Source: Silicimonas sp. (GTDB taxonomy: Bacteria > Pseudomonadota > Alphaproteobacteria > Rhodobacterales > Rhodobacteraceae). From it: a stretch of DNA of 50,541 nucleotides. The notes beneath the pieces are model-generated. The model did no database searches. It was not told the DNA's origin and saw only the letters and a program-made list of their open reading frames with translations. The translations under genes were made by a program, and so were the position numbers. Shown here piece by piece: positions 1 through 8,471 of this stretch (its first letter is position 1; each line of letters opens with the position of its first letter). Where the stretch lies: contig JAJEGW010000120.1 in the NCBI GenBank assembly GCA_022819605.1, positions 1 through 50,541 on the forward strand, in the 5' to 3' direction.

Positions 1-34
1 TCGTGCCACAGCGAATTATTGCGCGTCGTGCGGC

Positions 35-1021
35 CTAGAACGCCCGGACTGCATCCGACTCTCTGCCGTCAGAAAAGTAGACCATTATGATAGAATCCGT
101 GACGGGCACGCCGTTCCGCTGAATGTCAAAGGCCACGACAACCTTCGTCGCACGTGCGCTGGTCGACAGGCTTCCGACATTCCAGCAATTCCCGACCGCG
201 AGGCCGAATGCCTCCTTTTCGCCGCCGGTCAGGGGCGGGCCGCGCGGCGCCACCTGTTGGGAATCAGAGTCCGCCTCGGCGAGTGCGGCCACGGTCTCGA
301 ATTCGCGCGGGGGGTCGTCCGGCACGACGGGTTCAGGGCTTGGAGGACGCGAAGGCCGTGATCGTGGCCGCATGGAACTGGCAACGGCATAGGTCTCCTC
401 CTCTTCGGCCTCGGTGACAATGCGGTCGCTTGCCTCCTTCGGCGCCTGCGGAGCGTTGTCCTCCACGACCAGCTCCGGCGGGGCTTCGGCGTCGGGAACG
501 CTAGCCTCGATCAGGTCTGCCCCGGTTTCCGCCTCGGGCGGCGGCGCCAGTTGCGGCAACGGCGCGACGCGGGGAGCAGGCGCTGCAACCTGATCAGGCT
601 CAACGCTCGTGCCGTCGATGTCCGATGGCGGCAGGAGCGGCGTCGGCGCGCTGTCATCAATCTCCGCCCCCAAGGCGGGCTGATCGATTTCAAATTCCGG
701 CAAGTCGGGACTCTCCGGGGCTTCCACCGGACTGGGCGTGGACAGTTCCGTCGCCGCAACCGCAGTCAGGGCCTGTGGCGCCTCGTCCTCCTCGGGCGCA
801 ACCACTGCAGGCGCGTCGGTCTGCGTTTGCGGTGCGGCCCCGGGTGGGAGCAACGCCGCGTATTCCTGTTCTGAGAGGATTGCCACTTCCGACAAGATCA
901 CGACCTCGGATTGCCGGTCGCTGGCCAGGGGTCGGGCAAAGAACACCGCCAGGATGAATACGATGTGACCCGCACCCGAAATGTACCAGCTCCAGCGCAA
1001 TCCTTCCTCACCCGCCTCCAA
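35..1021 (-). CDS. tolA: TolA, envelope energy transducer (interrupted near the C-terminus)
   Basis: TolA bridges the inner-membrane TolQR motor to TolB/Pal. The 328-residue product has a short cytoplasmic N-terminus, one membrane segment at about residues 11-30, a long Pro/Ala/Glu-rich middle and the start of the C-terminal domain (NCWNVG, VVVAFDIQRNG). Its start overlaps tolR by 14 bases and it is last of the visible ruvCAB-ybgC-tolQRA run. The frame ends at TAG (35-37), but the same frame continues to the window edge as AARRAIIRCGT, which is what TolA proteins normally carry after this point (AF-E-AARRAI-RC). A GAG-to-TAG change would explain it. So this is either a truncated tolA, a sequencing error or a suppressed amber codon. 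The identification as TolA rests on position and architecture as well as on this C-terminal motif. Confidence 0.85.
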   Translation of the reverse strand: MEAGEEGLRWSWYISGAGHIVFILAVFFARPLASDRQSEVVILSEVAILSEQEYAALLPPGAAPQTQTDAPAVVAPEEDEAPQALTAVAATELSTPSPVEAPESPDLPEFEIDQPALGAEIDDSAPTPLLPPSDIDGTSVEPDQVAAPAPRVAPLPQLAPPPEAETGADLIEASVPDAEAPPELVVEDNAPQAPKEASDRIVTEAEEEETYAVASSMRPRSRPSRPPSPEPVVPDDPPREFETVAALAEADSDSQQVAPRGPPLTGGEKEAFGLAVGNCWNVGSLSTSARATKVVVAFDIQRNGVPVTDSIIMVYFSDGRESDAVRAF

Positions 1022-1469
1022 GCCTCGGCCCGCCCATGTCGGTCACGAGCCCGATATCCGTGATGCCCGCCGCATTGAGGGCGCCCATGACCTGCACGAC
1101 GCGGGCGTATGGGATCGCGCCGTCCGCCCGGATGAAGACGCGCCTAGATGCCCGTTCGCTCAGGACGGCGCGGAGACGTGGCACGATCTCCTCGCTTGCA
1201 ACCTCAGTCGTCTGGATCATGATGACCCCATCCGCTGTCAGCGTGACGGTCAGCGGCTCTTCCTGCTCGCTTGCGAGCGCCTGTGCGGCAGTCCTGGGGA
1301 GTTCGACGGGAACGCCAACCGTCTGCAGCGGGGCAGCGACCATGAATATGATCAGAAGCACGAGCATCACGTCCACGAAGGGCGTGACGTTGATTTCGGA
1401 CATCGGTCTTGCGCGCCGCCGTCGGCGCCGGTTGCCGGTCCGCTCGTTCTGAATGACTTCGGCACCCAT
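1008..1469 (-). CDS. tolR: TolR, Tol-Pal motor stator subunit
   Basis: TolR is the ExbD/TolR-family partner of TolQ and couples proton flow to TolA. The 153-residue protein has a basic N-terminus (a run of Arg at residues 14-21) and then the family signature INVTPFVDVMLVLLIIFMV, with the proton-carrying Asp at residue 33 in the single membrane helix. A small periplasmic domain follows (about residues 60-150). It overlaps the tolQ stop by one base (TGATG) and tolA by 14 bases, so the three are translationally coupled. Length and order match the usual tolQRA operon. Confidence 0.97.
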   Translation of the reverse strand: MGAEVIQNERTGNRRRRRRARPMSEINVTPFVDVMLVLLIIFMVAAPLQTVGVPVELPRTAAQALASEQEEPLTVTLTADGVIMIQTTEVASEEIVPRLRAVLSERASRRVFIRADGAIPYARVVQVMGALNAAGITDIGLVTDMGGPRLGGG

Positions 1470-2167
1470 CAGTTCTGGTCCAACTGGCGCGACAGTATGG
1501 TAGCAAATTCGTCGGCAAAACTCTCGTAGCCGGCAATGATGCGTCCACTGTCTGCGGATAGCTTGTTGTAGAAGATCACCGCCGGAATCGCCGCAAGAAG
1601 TCCCAGGCCGGTGGCAAGAAGCGCTTCGGCAATCCCGGGCGCGACCACGGCAAGATTCGTGCTTTGCTGCTGCCCAATCTCGATGAAGGCCGACATGATG
1701 CCCCAGACCGTGCCGAATAACCCGATGAACGGGGCGGTCGAGCCAATCGTCGCCAGTAGCGGCAGGCCCTTCTGCAACTCTTCAGCCTCTTTCTGGATCG
1801 CCACGTCCATTGAACGGTCGATCCGTGCATGCGCCCCGCCGATTGCCGCCCCGTCCGCCTTGTGCGAACGCCTCCACTCGGTCATTCCAGCCACAAATAC
1901 ACGTTCGGTTCGCCCCGACGGAATCGGCCCCAGCGCGTCGTAGAGCGTGTCCAGCGGCTCGCCCGACCAAAAGGACGCCTCGAACCTTTGCGTTTCGCGC
2001 CGTGCGCGCCAATACTGCCCGTGCTTGTTGATGATGACGGCCCAGCACCAGAAAGAGGCAAGGACAAGCAGTACCATCACCAGCTTGACGACGATCGTGG
2101 CACGAGCAAACAGCGCCCACATGGAGAATTCCATCTCCTGCACCAGCGCGAGGGTTTCCGTTTCCAT
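1469..2167 (-). CDS. tolQ: TolQ, Tol-Pal proton channel subunit
   Basis: TolQ is the MotA/TolQ/ExbB-family proton channel subunit that, with TolR and TolA, drives outer-membrane constriction at division. The 232-residue protein has three predicted membrane segments (about residues 20-45, 130-160 and 170-200) and the family motif LATIGSTAPFIGLFGTVWGI in the second. The start has an AGGAAGAG-like ribosome site about nine bases upstream. It is preceded by ybgC, as in the classical ybgC-tolQRA order. Confidence 0.97.
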   Translation of the reverse strand: METETLALVQEMEFSMWALFARATIVVKLVMVLLVLASFWCWAVIINKHGQYWRARRETQRFEASFWSGEPLDTLYDALGPIPSGRTERVFVAGMTEWRRSHKADGAAIGGAHARIDRSMDVAIQKEAEELQKGLPLLATIGSTAPFIGLFGTVWGIMSAFIEIGQQQSTNLAVVAPGIAEALLATGLGLLAAIPAVIFYNKLSADSGRIIAGYESFADEFATILSRQLDQN

Positions 2168-2282
2168 TACTCGACTCTCTTCCTGCCCAGTCCCGATATT
2201 TCGGGTACCTCATGCAGCCGGACATTAGCCCAAGGTAAGGAAAATTGGAATAAGCCGGGGCTGATCGGAAGAAGCAGACTCA

Positions 2283-2675
2283 TCACGATTCAAGGAGTCG
2301 GCGAACTTCCGCCGGAAACCTGACCGCTCTTCCGCCCTCGGCCAATGCAACGAGCGTGACCTTGGCGGCGAACAGCGTTTGTCCGTCCCGCAACACGTTC
2401 TGCACCAGTGCAATCCGCGCACCCGAATGCGACGAAAGGCGAGTCTCTACGATGAGGTCATCACCGAACCGCGCCGGCGACAGGTAGTCGGCCTCGATGC
2501 GGCGCACCGCGAACACGACGCCGTATCCGTCATTCAGCACCGACTGGTCGACACCTTTCTCGCGAACCCATTCGGTCCGGGCGCGCTCGATGAACTTCAG
2601 GTAGTTGGCATAGTAGACGATGCCCGCCAGATCAGTGTCTTCGTAGTAGACGCGGGTCTTGAAACAGTGGGCCAT
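2283..2675 (-). CDS. ybgC: YbgC, Tol-Pal-associated acyl-CoA thioesterase
   Basis: A hot-dog-fold thioesterase of 130 residues, the usual length for YbgC. The N-terminus carries the family signature YYEDTDLAGIVYYANYLKF, with the catalytic Asp and the GIVYYANY helix start. The family hydrolyses short-chain and phospholipid-linked acyl thioesters in the cytoplasm and is almost always encoded just upstream of tolQ, as here. A clean AAGGAG ribosome site precedes the ATG. 115 bases separate it from tolQ, leaving room for a separate tol promoter, though I see no strong -35/-10 pair. Confidence 0.95.
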   Translation of the reverse strand: MAHCFKTRVYYEDTDLAGIVYYANYLKFIERARTEWVREKGVDQSVLNDGYGVVFAVRRIEADYLSPARFGDDLIVETRLSSHSGARIALVQNVLRDGQTLFAAKVTLVALAEGGRAVRFPAEVRRLLES

Positions 2676-2813
2676 GCGACTCCTTCACCTCATGCGGCTC
2701 CCTTCAGGCCTCGGTCACGCTCCCTGCAAATCCTCGCCAATCCCGGCGCACGTCTCAAAGGCGGTGGCCCGATCCATGCCAGCAAGTGGGCCGCACCTCA
2801 TGACGCACAAGCC

Positions 2814-3836
2814 TCAGAGCAGGACACCTTGGCCGGACGAAACGGGGGGAGCAAGGCCCAGATGCTTCCAGGAATTGGCCGTCAGCATCCGCCCTCGCGG
2901 CGTTCTTTGGATCAAGCCCTGCTGCAGAAGGTACGGCTCGATGACCTCTTCGATCGCATCCCTGCTTTCGGACATCGCCGCCGAGATCGTGTCCGCACCG
3001 ACGGGTCCGCCTTGGTAGTTTTCGGCGATCAAGGAGAGATATTTCCTGTCCGCGCCGTCAAGTCCTCGACCGTCAACACCAAGCCTGGTCAACGCCCCGT
3101 CAGCCAGTTCGCGCGTCAGTCGACCGTCTGATTCCACGACGGCGAAGTCCACGACCCTCCGCAGCAGCCGACCTGCAATTCTCGGTGTGCCACGGGCACG
3201 GCGCGCGATCTCGCGGGCACCGCCGTCACCGGTCTCGACCCCCATGAGGCGGGCACCGCGAGTGACAATCTCGTGAAGCTCGTCGTCCGAGTAGAACAGC
3301 AGCCGGACGGGGATCCCGAACCGGTCGCGCAAGGGCGTCGTCAGAAGTCCCAAGCGGGTTGTCGCACCAACGAGCGTGAAGGGCTGCAGCTCAATTCGAA
3401 CTGTCCTCGCTGCGGGTCCCTCGCCGATCACGAGGTCAAGCTCGAAATCCTCCATTGCGGGGTAGAGCACCTCCTCCACCGCCGGATGCAAACGGTGAAT
3501 CTCGTCGATGAAAAGGACATCGCGGGCATCGAGATTCGTCAGGATCGCCGCAAGATCTCCCGCCTTTGCCAGAACGGGTCCGGACGTCATGCGGAAATTG
3601 ACCCCGAGTTCGCGCGCCATGATCCGCGCAAGAGTCGTCTTCCCCAGCCCCGGCGGCCCGTGAAACAAGGCATGGTCCATTGCTTCGCCGCGCTGCTTTG
3701 CGCTCTCGATGAACACGCGCAGGTTCGCCCTCGCTTCGGCTTGCCCGATGAAGTCATCGAGCATTCTGGGCCGAAGCGCCCGATCCGCATCCTCGGGTCT
3801 CGCTTCGGGCCGGACGGTCGGATCCGGCTCTTTCAC
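2814..3836 (-). CDS. ruvB: RuvB, Holliday junction branch-migration ATPase
   Basis: RuvB is the hexameric AAA+ motor that drives branch migration on RuvA-bound Holliday junctions. The 340-residue product has Walker [10 protein letters not shown] (about residues 60-68), Walker B VLFIDEIH, the arginine-finger region [16 protein letters not shown] and the C-terminal winged-helix DNA-binding domain ([16 protein letters not shown]). It is 58 bases downstream of ruvA and 138 bases upstream of ybgC. The length is the family's normal length. Confidence 0.98.
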   Translation of the reverse strand: MKEPDPTVRPEARPEDADRALRPRMLDDFIGQAEARANLRVFIESAKQRGEAMDHALFHGPPGLGKTTLARIMARELGVNFRMTSGPVLAKAGDLAAILTNLDARDVLFIDEIHRLHPAVEEVLYPAMEDFELDLVIGEGPAARTVRIELQPFTLVGATTRLGLLTTPLRDRFGIPVRLLFYSDDELHEIVTRGARLMGVETGDGGAREIARRARGTPRIAGRLLRRVVDFAVVESDGRLTRELADGALTRLGVDGRGLDGADRKYLSLIAENYQGGPVGADTISAAMSESRDAIEEVIEPYLLQQGLIQRTPRGRMLTANSWKHLGLAPPVSSGQGVLL

Positions 3837-3894
3837 CGCCCGCCCTCCTGCCGAATGCCACGAGGGCGCTGGAACGTGCTATCCAGGATGGGAT

Positions 3895-4536
3895 TCATGC
3901 TTTCGGGGCCAATCTCTTCAATGCCTCGCGGATCAGTGTCGCGGTGTTCGCATCCTCGGTCATGCCGGCTGCCTCGGCCACTGCCGTTGACGCCTCTCCG
4001 GGAGCGTAGCCCAGATTCCGCAGTGCAGAAAGCGCTTCGGCCTGCCCTGCCGCTCCAGGGACCGGTTCCGTCACGAGCCCGTCGTCCGAACCAACATCGG
4101 GTTCCGGGGGTGCGCTTCCCTGCATCGCCATCATGTCGGGCACCTTGCCCTTGAGCTCGTTCACGACCCTCTGCGCAATCTTGGGACCCACGCCTGGCGC
4201 CGCTCTGATCGACGCCCAGTCGCCGAGGGCGATCGCACGTGCCACGGCGTCTGGTCCCAGTGTCCCGAGAATTGCCATCGAGGCCCGAGCTCCAATGCCC
4301 TGCACCCCCATCAGGAGCCGATGCCACTCCCGCTCCACCGGCGTATTGAACCCGAAGAGCTGCAAGAGATCCTCGCGCACGAGGAGATCCGTATATAGTG
4401 ACGCAACCTTCCCGGTTCCGGGCAAGGCCGCCAAGGTCCGCTCGCTCACGAACACGACATAGCCGACGCCGCCAACATCTAGGAGCACGTGATCGCTTGC
4501 GCGGTAGTCAATCCTCCCAGACAAGCGCCCGATCAT
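3895..4536 (-). CDS. ruvA: RuvA, Holliday junction-binding protein
   Basis: RuvA binds the four-way junction as a tetramer and loads RuvB. The 213-residue protein begins [12 protein letters not shown] (OB-fold domain I). It has two helix-hairpin-helix segments in domain II ([13 protein letters not shown] and [17 protein letters not shown]) and a C-terminal domain III ([16 protein letters not shown]) that contacts RuvB, joined by a Gly/Pro/Glu-rich linker. Its ATG overlaps the ruvC stop by four bases (ATGA), so ruvC and ruvA are coupled. Confidence 0.98.
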   Translation of the reverse strand: MIGRLSGRIDYRASDHVLLDVGGVGYVVFVSERTLAALPGTGKVASLYTDLLVREDLLQLFGFNTPVEREWHRLLMGVQGIGARASMAILGTLGPDAVARAIALGDWASIRAAPGVGPKIAQRVVNELKGKVPDMMAMQGSAPPEPDVGSDDGLVTEPVPGAAGQAEALSALRNLGYAPGEASTAVAEAAGMTEDANTATLIREALKRLAPKA

Positions 4537-5018
4537 GGAATCACCAGTGCGCGACTCCGGGACATGTGCGCGTGACAGATCGCGACGGCGAGCGCATCCG
4601 CAGCGTCCCGCCCCGATATGTGCGCTCCCGGAAGCTGCATCCTCACCATGTACTCGATCTGTTGCTTGTCGGCATGCCCGGTGCCGACAACCGCCTTCTT
4701 CACAGCATTGGGTGCATATTCCCCAACCTCGACGCCTGCCCGTGCCGGCACCAGCATCGCGATGCCCCGCGCCTGTCCCAGCTTCAGGGTGGACGCACCA
4801 TCCTTGTTGACGAAAGTGTGCTCCACCGCCGCCTCGTCGGGCGCGTGTCTTTCCCAGACCTCGGAAAGCTGCTCGAACAACGACACCAGCCGTGCCCCGA
4901 GCGGTCCCGCCCCAGTCCGGCAGACGCCGTTCGCAACGTGAGACAGCCGCGACCCGGAAGTCTCAATGACTCCCCATCCAAGGGCGCGAAGCCCAGGATC
5001 CAGTCCCATTACGCGCAT
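4533..5018 (-). CDS. ruvC: RuvC, Holliday junction resolvase
   Basis: RuvC is the RNase H-fold endonuclease that cuts the Holliday junction. The protein starting [16 protein letters not shown] is 161 residues, close to the family norm. It carries the acidic metal ligands of the family: Asp7 in GLDPG, the Glu of AAVEHTF, and the Asp pair in [15 protein letters not shown]. The open frame extends 50 codons further upstream to 5168, but that extension looks non-coding and the family always starts just before GLDPG, so I place the start at 5018. A second ATG three codons in (5009) is also possible. First gene of the ruvCAB-ybgC-tol run. Confidence 0.96.
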   Translation of the reverse strand: MRVMGLDPGLRALGWGVIETSGSRLSHVANGVCRTGAGPLGARLVSLFEQLSEVWERHAPDEAAVEHTFVNKDGASTLKLGQARGIAMLVPARAGVEVGEYAPNAVKKAVVGTGHADKQQIEYMVRMQLPGAHISGRDAADALAVAICHAHMSRSRALVIP

Positions 5019-5327
5019 TTTTTCGACCTGCTCTACTGACCTCGCTTGGAAATTAGCACAAAACGTGAATATCTGCCAAGGATTTTGGCACGTGCACCGA
5101 AAAGCGGCCACTCTCCTACGCCCGCACCCTGCTTTGGATACGCGTCCGTCCGGGTCCGAAAACGACATGAGGCATGTCGATTTTTTTTCCGCTATTTCAG
5201 AATGTTACGGAGGTTCTGGAGATATGCAATTCCTGCATACGGGACATGCGAAAATTGAGCCTTGTCCGGTCACAGCCTCGCCTCTAGTTGCGACTCGAAA
5301 CGCAGCGCCAGCAAGAGGAGAACGGCC
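5019..5327. other. Intergenic, divergent promoter region ruvC / DUF1127
   Basis: 309 bases between the ruvC start and the DUF1127 start, read outward in both directions. It must hold the promoters of both transcripts. There is a T-rich patch at 5178-5190. I find no RNA gene, no strong -35/-10 pair I would defend, and no LexA box (GTTC-N7-GTTC), although ruv genes are SOS-controlled in some bacteria. Confidence 0.5.
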
Positions 5328-5528
5328 ATGGCCATCACAATGTCTCGCAACAATGCCGCCAACATCAGCGGCTCACCAACGACCCTGTCCGGGCTTGTCT
5401 CGGGCGTCATTCACTGGAACAAGGCCCGCCGCACCCGCGCCGTCCTGTCCAGGTTGAGCGCTCATGAACTGGAGGACATCGGCATTTGCCGCGGGGATAT
5501 CGACGCGATCTGCTCTGGGCGCAGATAG
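5328..5528 (+). CDS. DUF1127 (YjiS-like) small protein
   Basis: A 66-residue protein ending in the DUF1127 signature, seen here as LSRLSAHELEDIGICRGDID (the family pattern is L..L..HeLrDIGl.R.di). The ATG at 5328 is chosen over an upstream ATG (5262) because AGAGGAG lies seven bases before it. DUF1127 proteins are small, basic and stress-linked in alphaproteobacteria; the Rhodobacter member CcaF1 is an RNA-binding protein involved in sRNA maturation. The gene is followed within 50 bases by a strong terminator, so it is monocistronic. Unlike the second DUF1127 gene at 45.2-45.4 kb, no CUCCUCCC-loop hairpin follows it. Confidence 0.85.
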   Translation: MAITMSRNNAANISGSPTTLSGLVSGVIHWNKARRTRAVLSRLSAHELEDIGICRGDIDAICSGRR

Positions 5529-5578
5529 TCCGATGCCATCCCCTGGCGCGCACCGCATTGGGAACGCGCAAGATCCCG

Positions 5579-5609
5579 AAGGGACCGGTTCTTGATCGGT
5601 CCCTTTTTT
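5579..5609 (+). terminator. Rho-independent terminator of the DUF1127 gene
   Basis: Perfect 9-bp stem AAGGGACCG / CGGTCCCTT (5579-5587 and 5597-5605) with a 9-base loop, running into a six-T tract at 5604-5609. It lies 50 bases after the DUF1127 stop and is the clearest intrinsic terminator in the window. Confidence 0.92.
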
Positions 5610-5815
5610 GTCAGCGCTCATCGGACTCCATCCTTGCAAAGGGCCTCAAGCCGGGCCATGCCTTTGTGCAACATCCCTTCTGCCAGTCTTGCCGCGTGGA
5701 CTCCGATGATTGACATGGCCATGTGCAGCGCATTTCCGCTTCATGACAGAACCCGCGACGGGCTCACGGCGACAGCAGCCATTCACTTGACGGAATCTGC
5801 GAGGGCATTGGCGCG

Positions 5816-7480
5816 ATGGCTATCGAAGCCGACTACGTAATTGTTGGCGCGGGCAGTTCCGGCTGTGCAATGGCATACCGGCTCGCCGACGCCGGTCGTC
5901 AGGTCATCGTCGTGGAATACGGCGGCAGCGACCGCGGCCCGCTCATTAACATGCCGGGTGCGCTCAGCTATCCGATGAGAATGCGCCGCTACGACTGGGG
6001 ACTCGAGAGCGACCCCGAGCCGCATCTTGGCGGTCGACGCCTTGCTACGCCGCGCGGCAAGGTAATTGGCGGATCGAGTTCCATCAACGGGATGGTGTAC
6101 GTGCGCGGCCATGCCCGTGACTTCGACCATTGGCGGGACCTTGGAGCGGATACCTGGAGCTACGCGGATGTCCTGCCCTATTTCCAGCGAATGGAGGACT
6201 GGCACGACGGCGGACGCGGCGGCTCGGCCTCATGGCGCGGTCGAGGGGGACCGCTGCATGTCACGCGCGGGCAACGGAGCAATCCGCTGACACGTGCATT
6301 CGTCGAGGCTGGCCGACAAGCAGGCTACCCCGTGACCCTGGACTACAACGGCCACCAGCAGGAAGGCTTCGGCGCCTTCGAGATGACCGTCTGGAAAGGC
6401 GAACGATGGTCTTCGGCCAAGGCCTATCTGCGACCTGCGCTTCGGACCGGAAACTGCAGGGTCGTACGTGCCCACGCGAACCGCGTCATTCTCAATGGAA
6501 CGCGGGCGACCGGAATCGAGATCGAACGTGCCGGACGCACCGAGGTGATTCACGCCCGTGCCGAGGTCATTCTGTCCGCCTCGTCCCTGAATTCTCCAAA
6601 GCTGCTCATGCTCTCGGGCATTGGTCCCGCTGCTCATCTGGCCGAACACGGGATCGACACCGTTGCCGATCGTCCGGGCGTCGGACAGAATCTTCAGGAC
6701 CACCTCGAGATCTACGTCCAGGTGGCCGCGTCGCAACCGGTGAGCCTCTACAGGTACTGGAACCTTCCTGGCAAAGCCTATGTGGCCCTGCGCTGGCTGC
6801 TCACCCGCAGTGGCCCCGGCGCATCGAACCAGTTCGAGAGCACGGGATTCATCCGTTCTGCGGCAGGAGTCGAATATCCGGACCTCCAGTTCCATTTCCT
6901 GCCGATTGCAGTCGGGTATGACGGGCGAATGGCGGCAAGGCAGCATGGATTTCAGGCCCATGTCGGCCCGATGAGAAGCCTCTCCCGAGGCGAAGTGCTG
7001 CTGCGGTCGGCTGACCCGAAAGATCCGCCGCGGATCAGGTTCAACTACATGAGTCACGAGAACGACTGGCGGGACTTCCGGGCCGGCATCCGGCTGACAC
7101 GTGAGATCTTCGCCCAGCCGGCATTCGCGCCATTCTATGTTCGGGAGTTACGGCCCGGACCCGATGCCCAGACCGACGACGAGCTCGATGCCGTGATCCG
7201 GGATCATGTCGAAAGCGCCTACCATCCCTGCGGCACGGCGCGAATGGGGCGGCGTGACGACCCGATGGCTGTCGTGGACACGGAAGCGCGCGTGATCGGG
7301 GTCGAAAGGCTCCGGCTCGCGGACAGTTCCGTCTTTCCACGGATCACCAACGGCAACCTGAATGCGCCGTCAATCATGGTGGGCGAGAAGGTCTCCGACG
7401 CGATTCTCGGCCGCCCGCCTTTGGCACCCAGCAATCTTGAGCCCTGGATTCATCCCGACTGGAGGAATCGACAACGATAG
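5816..7480 (+). CDS. GMC-family oxidoreductase, choline dehydrogenase (BetA)-like
   Basis: A 554-residue FAD-dependent alcohol dehydrogenase, almost the length of E. coli BetA (556). It shows the N-terminal FAD-binding GAGSSG (residues 11-16), GMC signature 1 ([20 protein letters not shown], about 79-98), the [13 protein letters not shown] segment and the C-terminal active-site region with YHPCGT (His about 470) and NLNAPSIM (Asn about 516). Many blocks match BetA closely ([38 protein letters not shown]), so choline or a similar alcohol is a reasonable substrate. However, betB, betI and a BCCT transporter are not nearby, so the substrate is not settled. The following SDR gene is convergent, 16 bases away. 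Confidence 0.88.
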   Translation: MAIEADYVIVGAGSSGCAMAYRLADAGRQVIVVEYGGSDRGPLINMPGALSYPMRMRRYDWGLESDPEPHLGGRRLATPRGKVIGGSSSINGMVYVRGHARDFDHWRDLGADTWSYADVLPYFQRMEDWHDGGRGGSASWRGRGGPLHVTRGQRSNPLTRAFVEAGRQAGYPVTLDYNGHQQEGFGAFEMTVWKGERWSSAKAYLRPALRTGNCRVVRAHANRVILNGTRATGIEIERAGRTEVIHARAEVILSASSLNSPKLLMLSGIGPAAHLAEHGIDTVADRPGVGQNLQDHLEIYVQVAASQPVSLYRYWNLPGKAYVALRWLLTRSGPGASNQFESTGFIRSAAGVEYPDLQFHFLPIAVGYDGRMAARQHGFQAHVGPMRSLSRGEVLLRSADPKDPPRIRFNYMSHENDWRDFRAGIRLTREIFAQPAFAPFYVRELRPGPDAQTDDELDAVIRDHVESAYHPCGTARMGRRDDPMAVVDTEARVIGVERLRLADSSVFPRITNGNLNAPSIMVGEKVSDAILGRPPLAPSNLEPWIHPDWRNRQR

Positions 7481-7496
7481 TCCTGCCCGACCTGGA

Positions 7497-8258
7497 TCAA
7501 GGCGCGAGCGTCTCGGTATGTCCATCCACGGCAAGTACCTGGCCGGAAATTCTCGACGCCGCATCCGAGGCCAGAAAATGGACGGAACCTGCAACGTCTG
7601 CGGCCGTGACCCAGGTCTTCATCGACACGCCAGCCGCATGATTTCGCCGCACTTCGCCCTCGTCGACACCCTGCGCTGCGGCTTCCATTGCGACGACCCT
7701 GTCCATGCGCGGCCCTTCGACCGCCCCGGGACAAACGGCATTGACCCGAACGCCCGCCGACCCGAGTTCCATCGCGAGGGTCTTCGTCAGGCCCACAAGC
7801 GCCCATTTGGCGGCGGCGTAGGGACTCCTGAGCGGATAGCCCGCAATGCCGGCCGTAGAGGCAGTCAGGACAATCAAGCCAGCCCGTTCGGCGCGCATCA
7901 CGCGCGCAGCCCAGCGGCATGTCAGGAAGCTCCCATGCAAGTTGGTTGCAACGCAGCGCTGCCATTCGCCGTAGTCCAGATCCTCGATCCAGCCAGCCGG
8001 TCCGCCTGTGCCGGCATTGGCGCAAACCACGTCAGCCCCGCCCCAGCTTGCTTCGACAGCGTTCAGGAACGCTGCCATTTCAGTCTCTGACGTGACGTCC
8101 GCCACTGCGGTCATTGCCTCCGGCCATGCCGTGGCGAATTCTGCAACCGCCGCTTCATCGATGTCGCAGATGGCAACCCGATCGCCTTCGGAAAGGAACC
8201 GCTCGGCGATCGCCCGCCCGATTCCGGAAGCACCTGCGGTTACGACAATCCGGCGCAA
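7497..8258 (-). CDS. SDR-family NAD(P)-dependent oxidoreductase
   Basis: A classical short-chain dehydrogenase of 253 residues. The cofactor motif is TAGASGIG (residues 7-14, with Ala in place of the usual second Gly), followed by the acidic ICDID at the end of strand 2, which suggests NAD(H) preference. NAG occurs at about 81-83, and the catalytic set is Asn106, Ser134, Tyr147 and Lys151 (PYAAAK). The C-terminus (SGQVLAVDGHTETLAP) is typical of ketoacyl-reductase-like SDRs. It is convergent with the GMC dehydrogenase and divergent from the sulfatase-like gene. The substrate cannot be read from sequence; context suggests oxidation of a small alcohol in the same pathway. Confidence 0.9.
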   Translation of the reverse strand: MRRIVVTAGASGIGRAIAERFLSEGDRVAICDIDEAAVAEFATAWPEAMTAVADVTSETEMAAFLNAVEASWGGADVVCANAGTGGPAGWIEDLDYGEWQRCVATNLHGSFLTCRWAARVMRAERAGLIVLTASTAGIAGYPLRSPYAAAKWALVGLTKTLAMELGSAGVRVNAVCPGAVEGPRMDRVVAMEAAAQGVDEGEVRRNHAAGVSMKTWVTAADVAGSVHFLASDAASRISGQVLAVDGHTETLAP

Positions 8259-8471
8259 TTGCGTTCTCCTGTTCGATGGTGACGGGCTCGGATGACAACC
8301 ATGGGTTTGCGACCGTACAGGACTCCCAAGTTGGCTGCATGGTCTGCAATTGCATAGTAGTCCGCTGCGGGGCCGTCATGCGGAATGCCGGAATTCGCCC
8401 TGCCAATCGCAGCTTGCGAAGCAACAGGGCTCATGCGACCAACGGTGCCGAAACGAGGAATTCGAGCTAAA

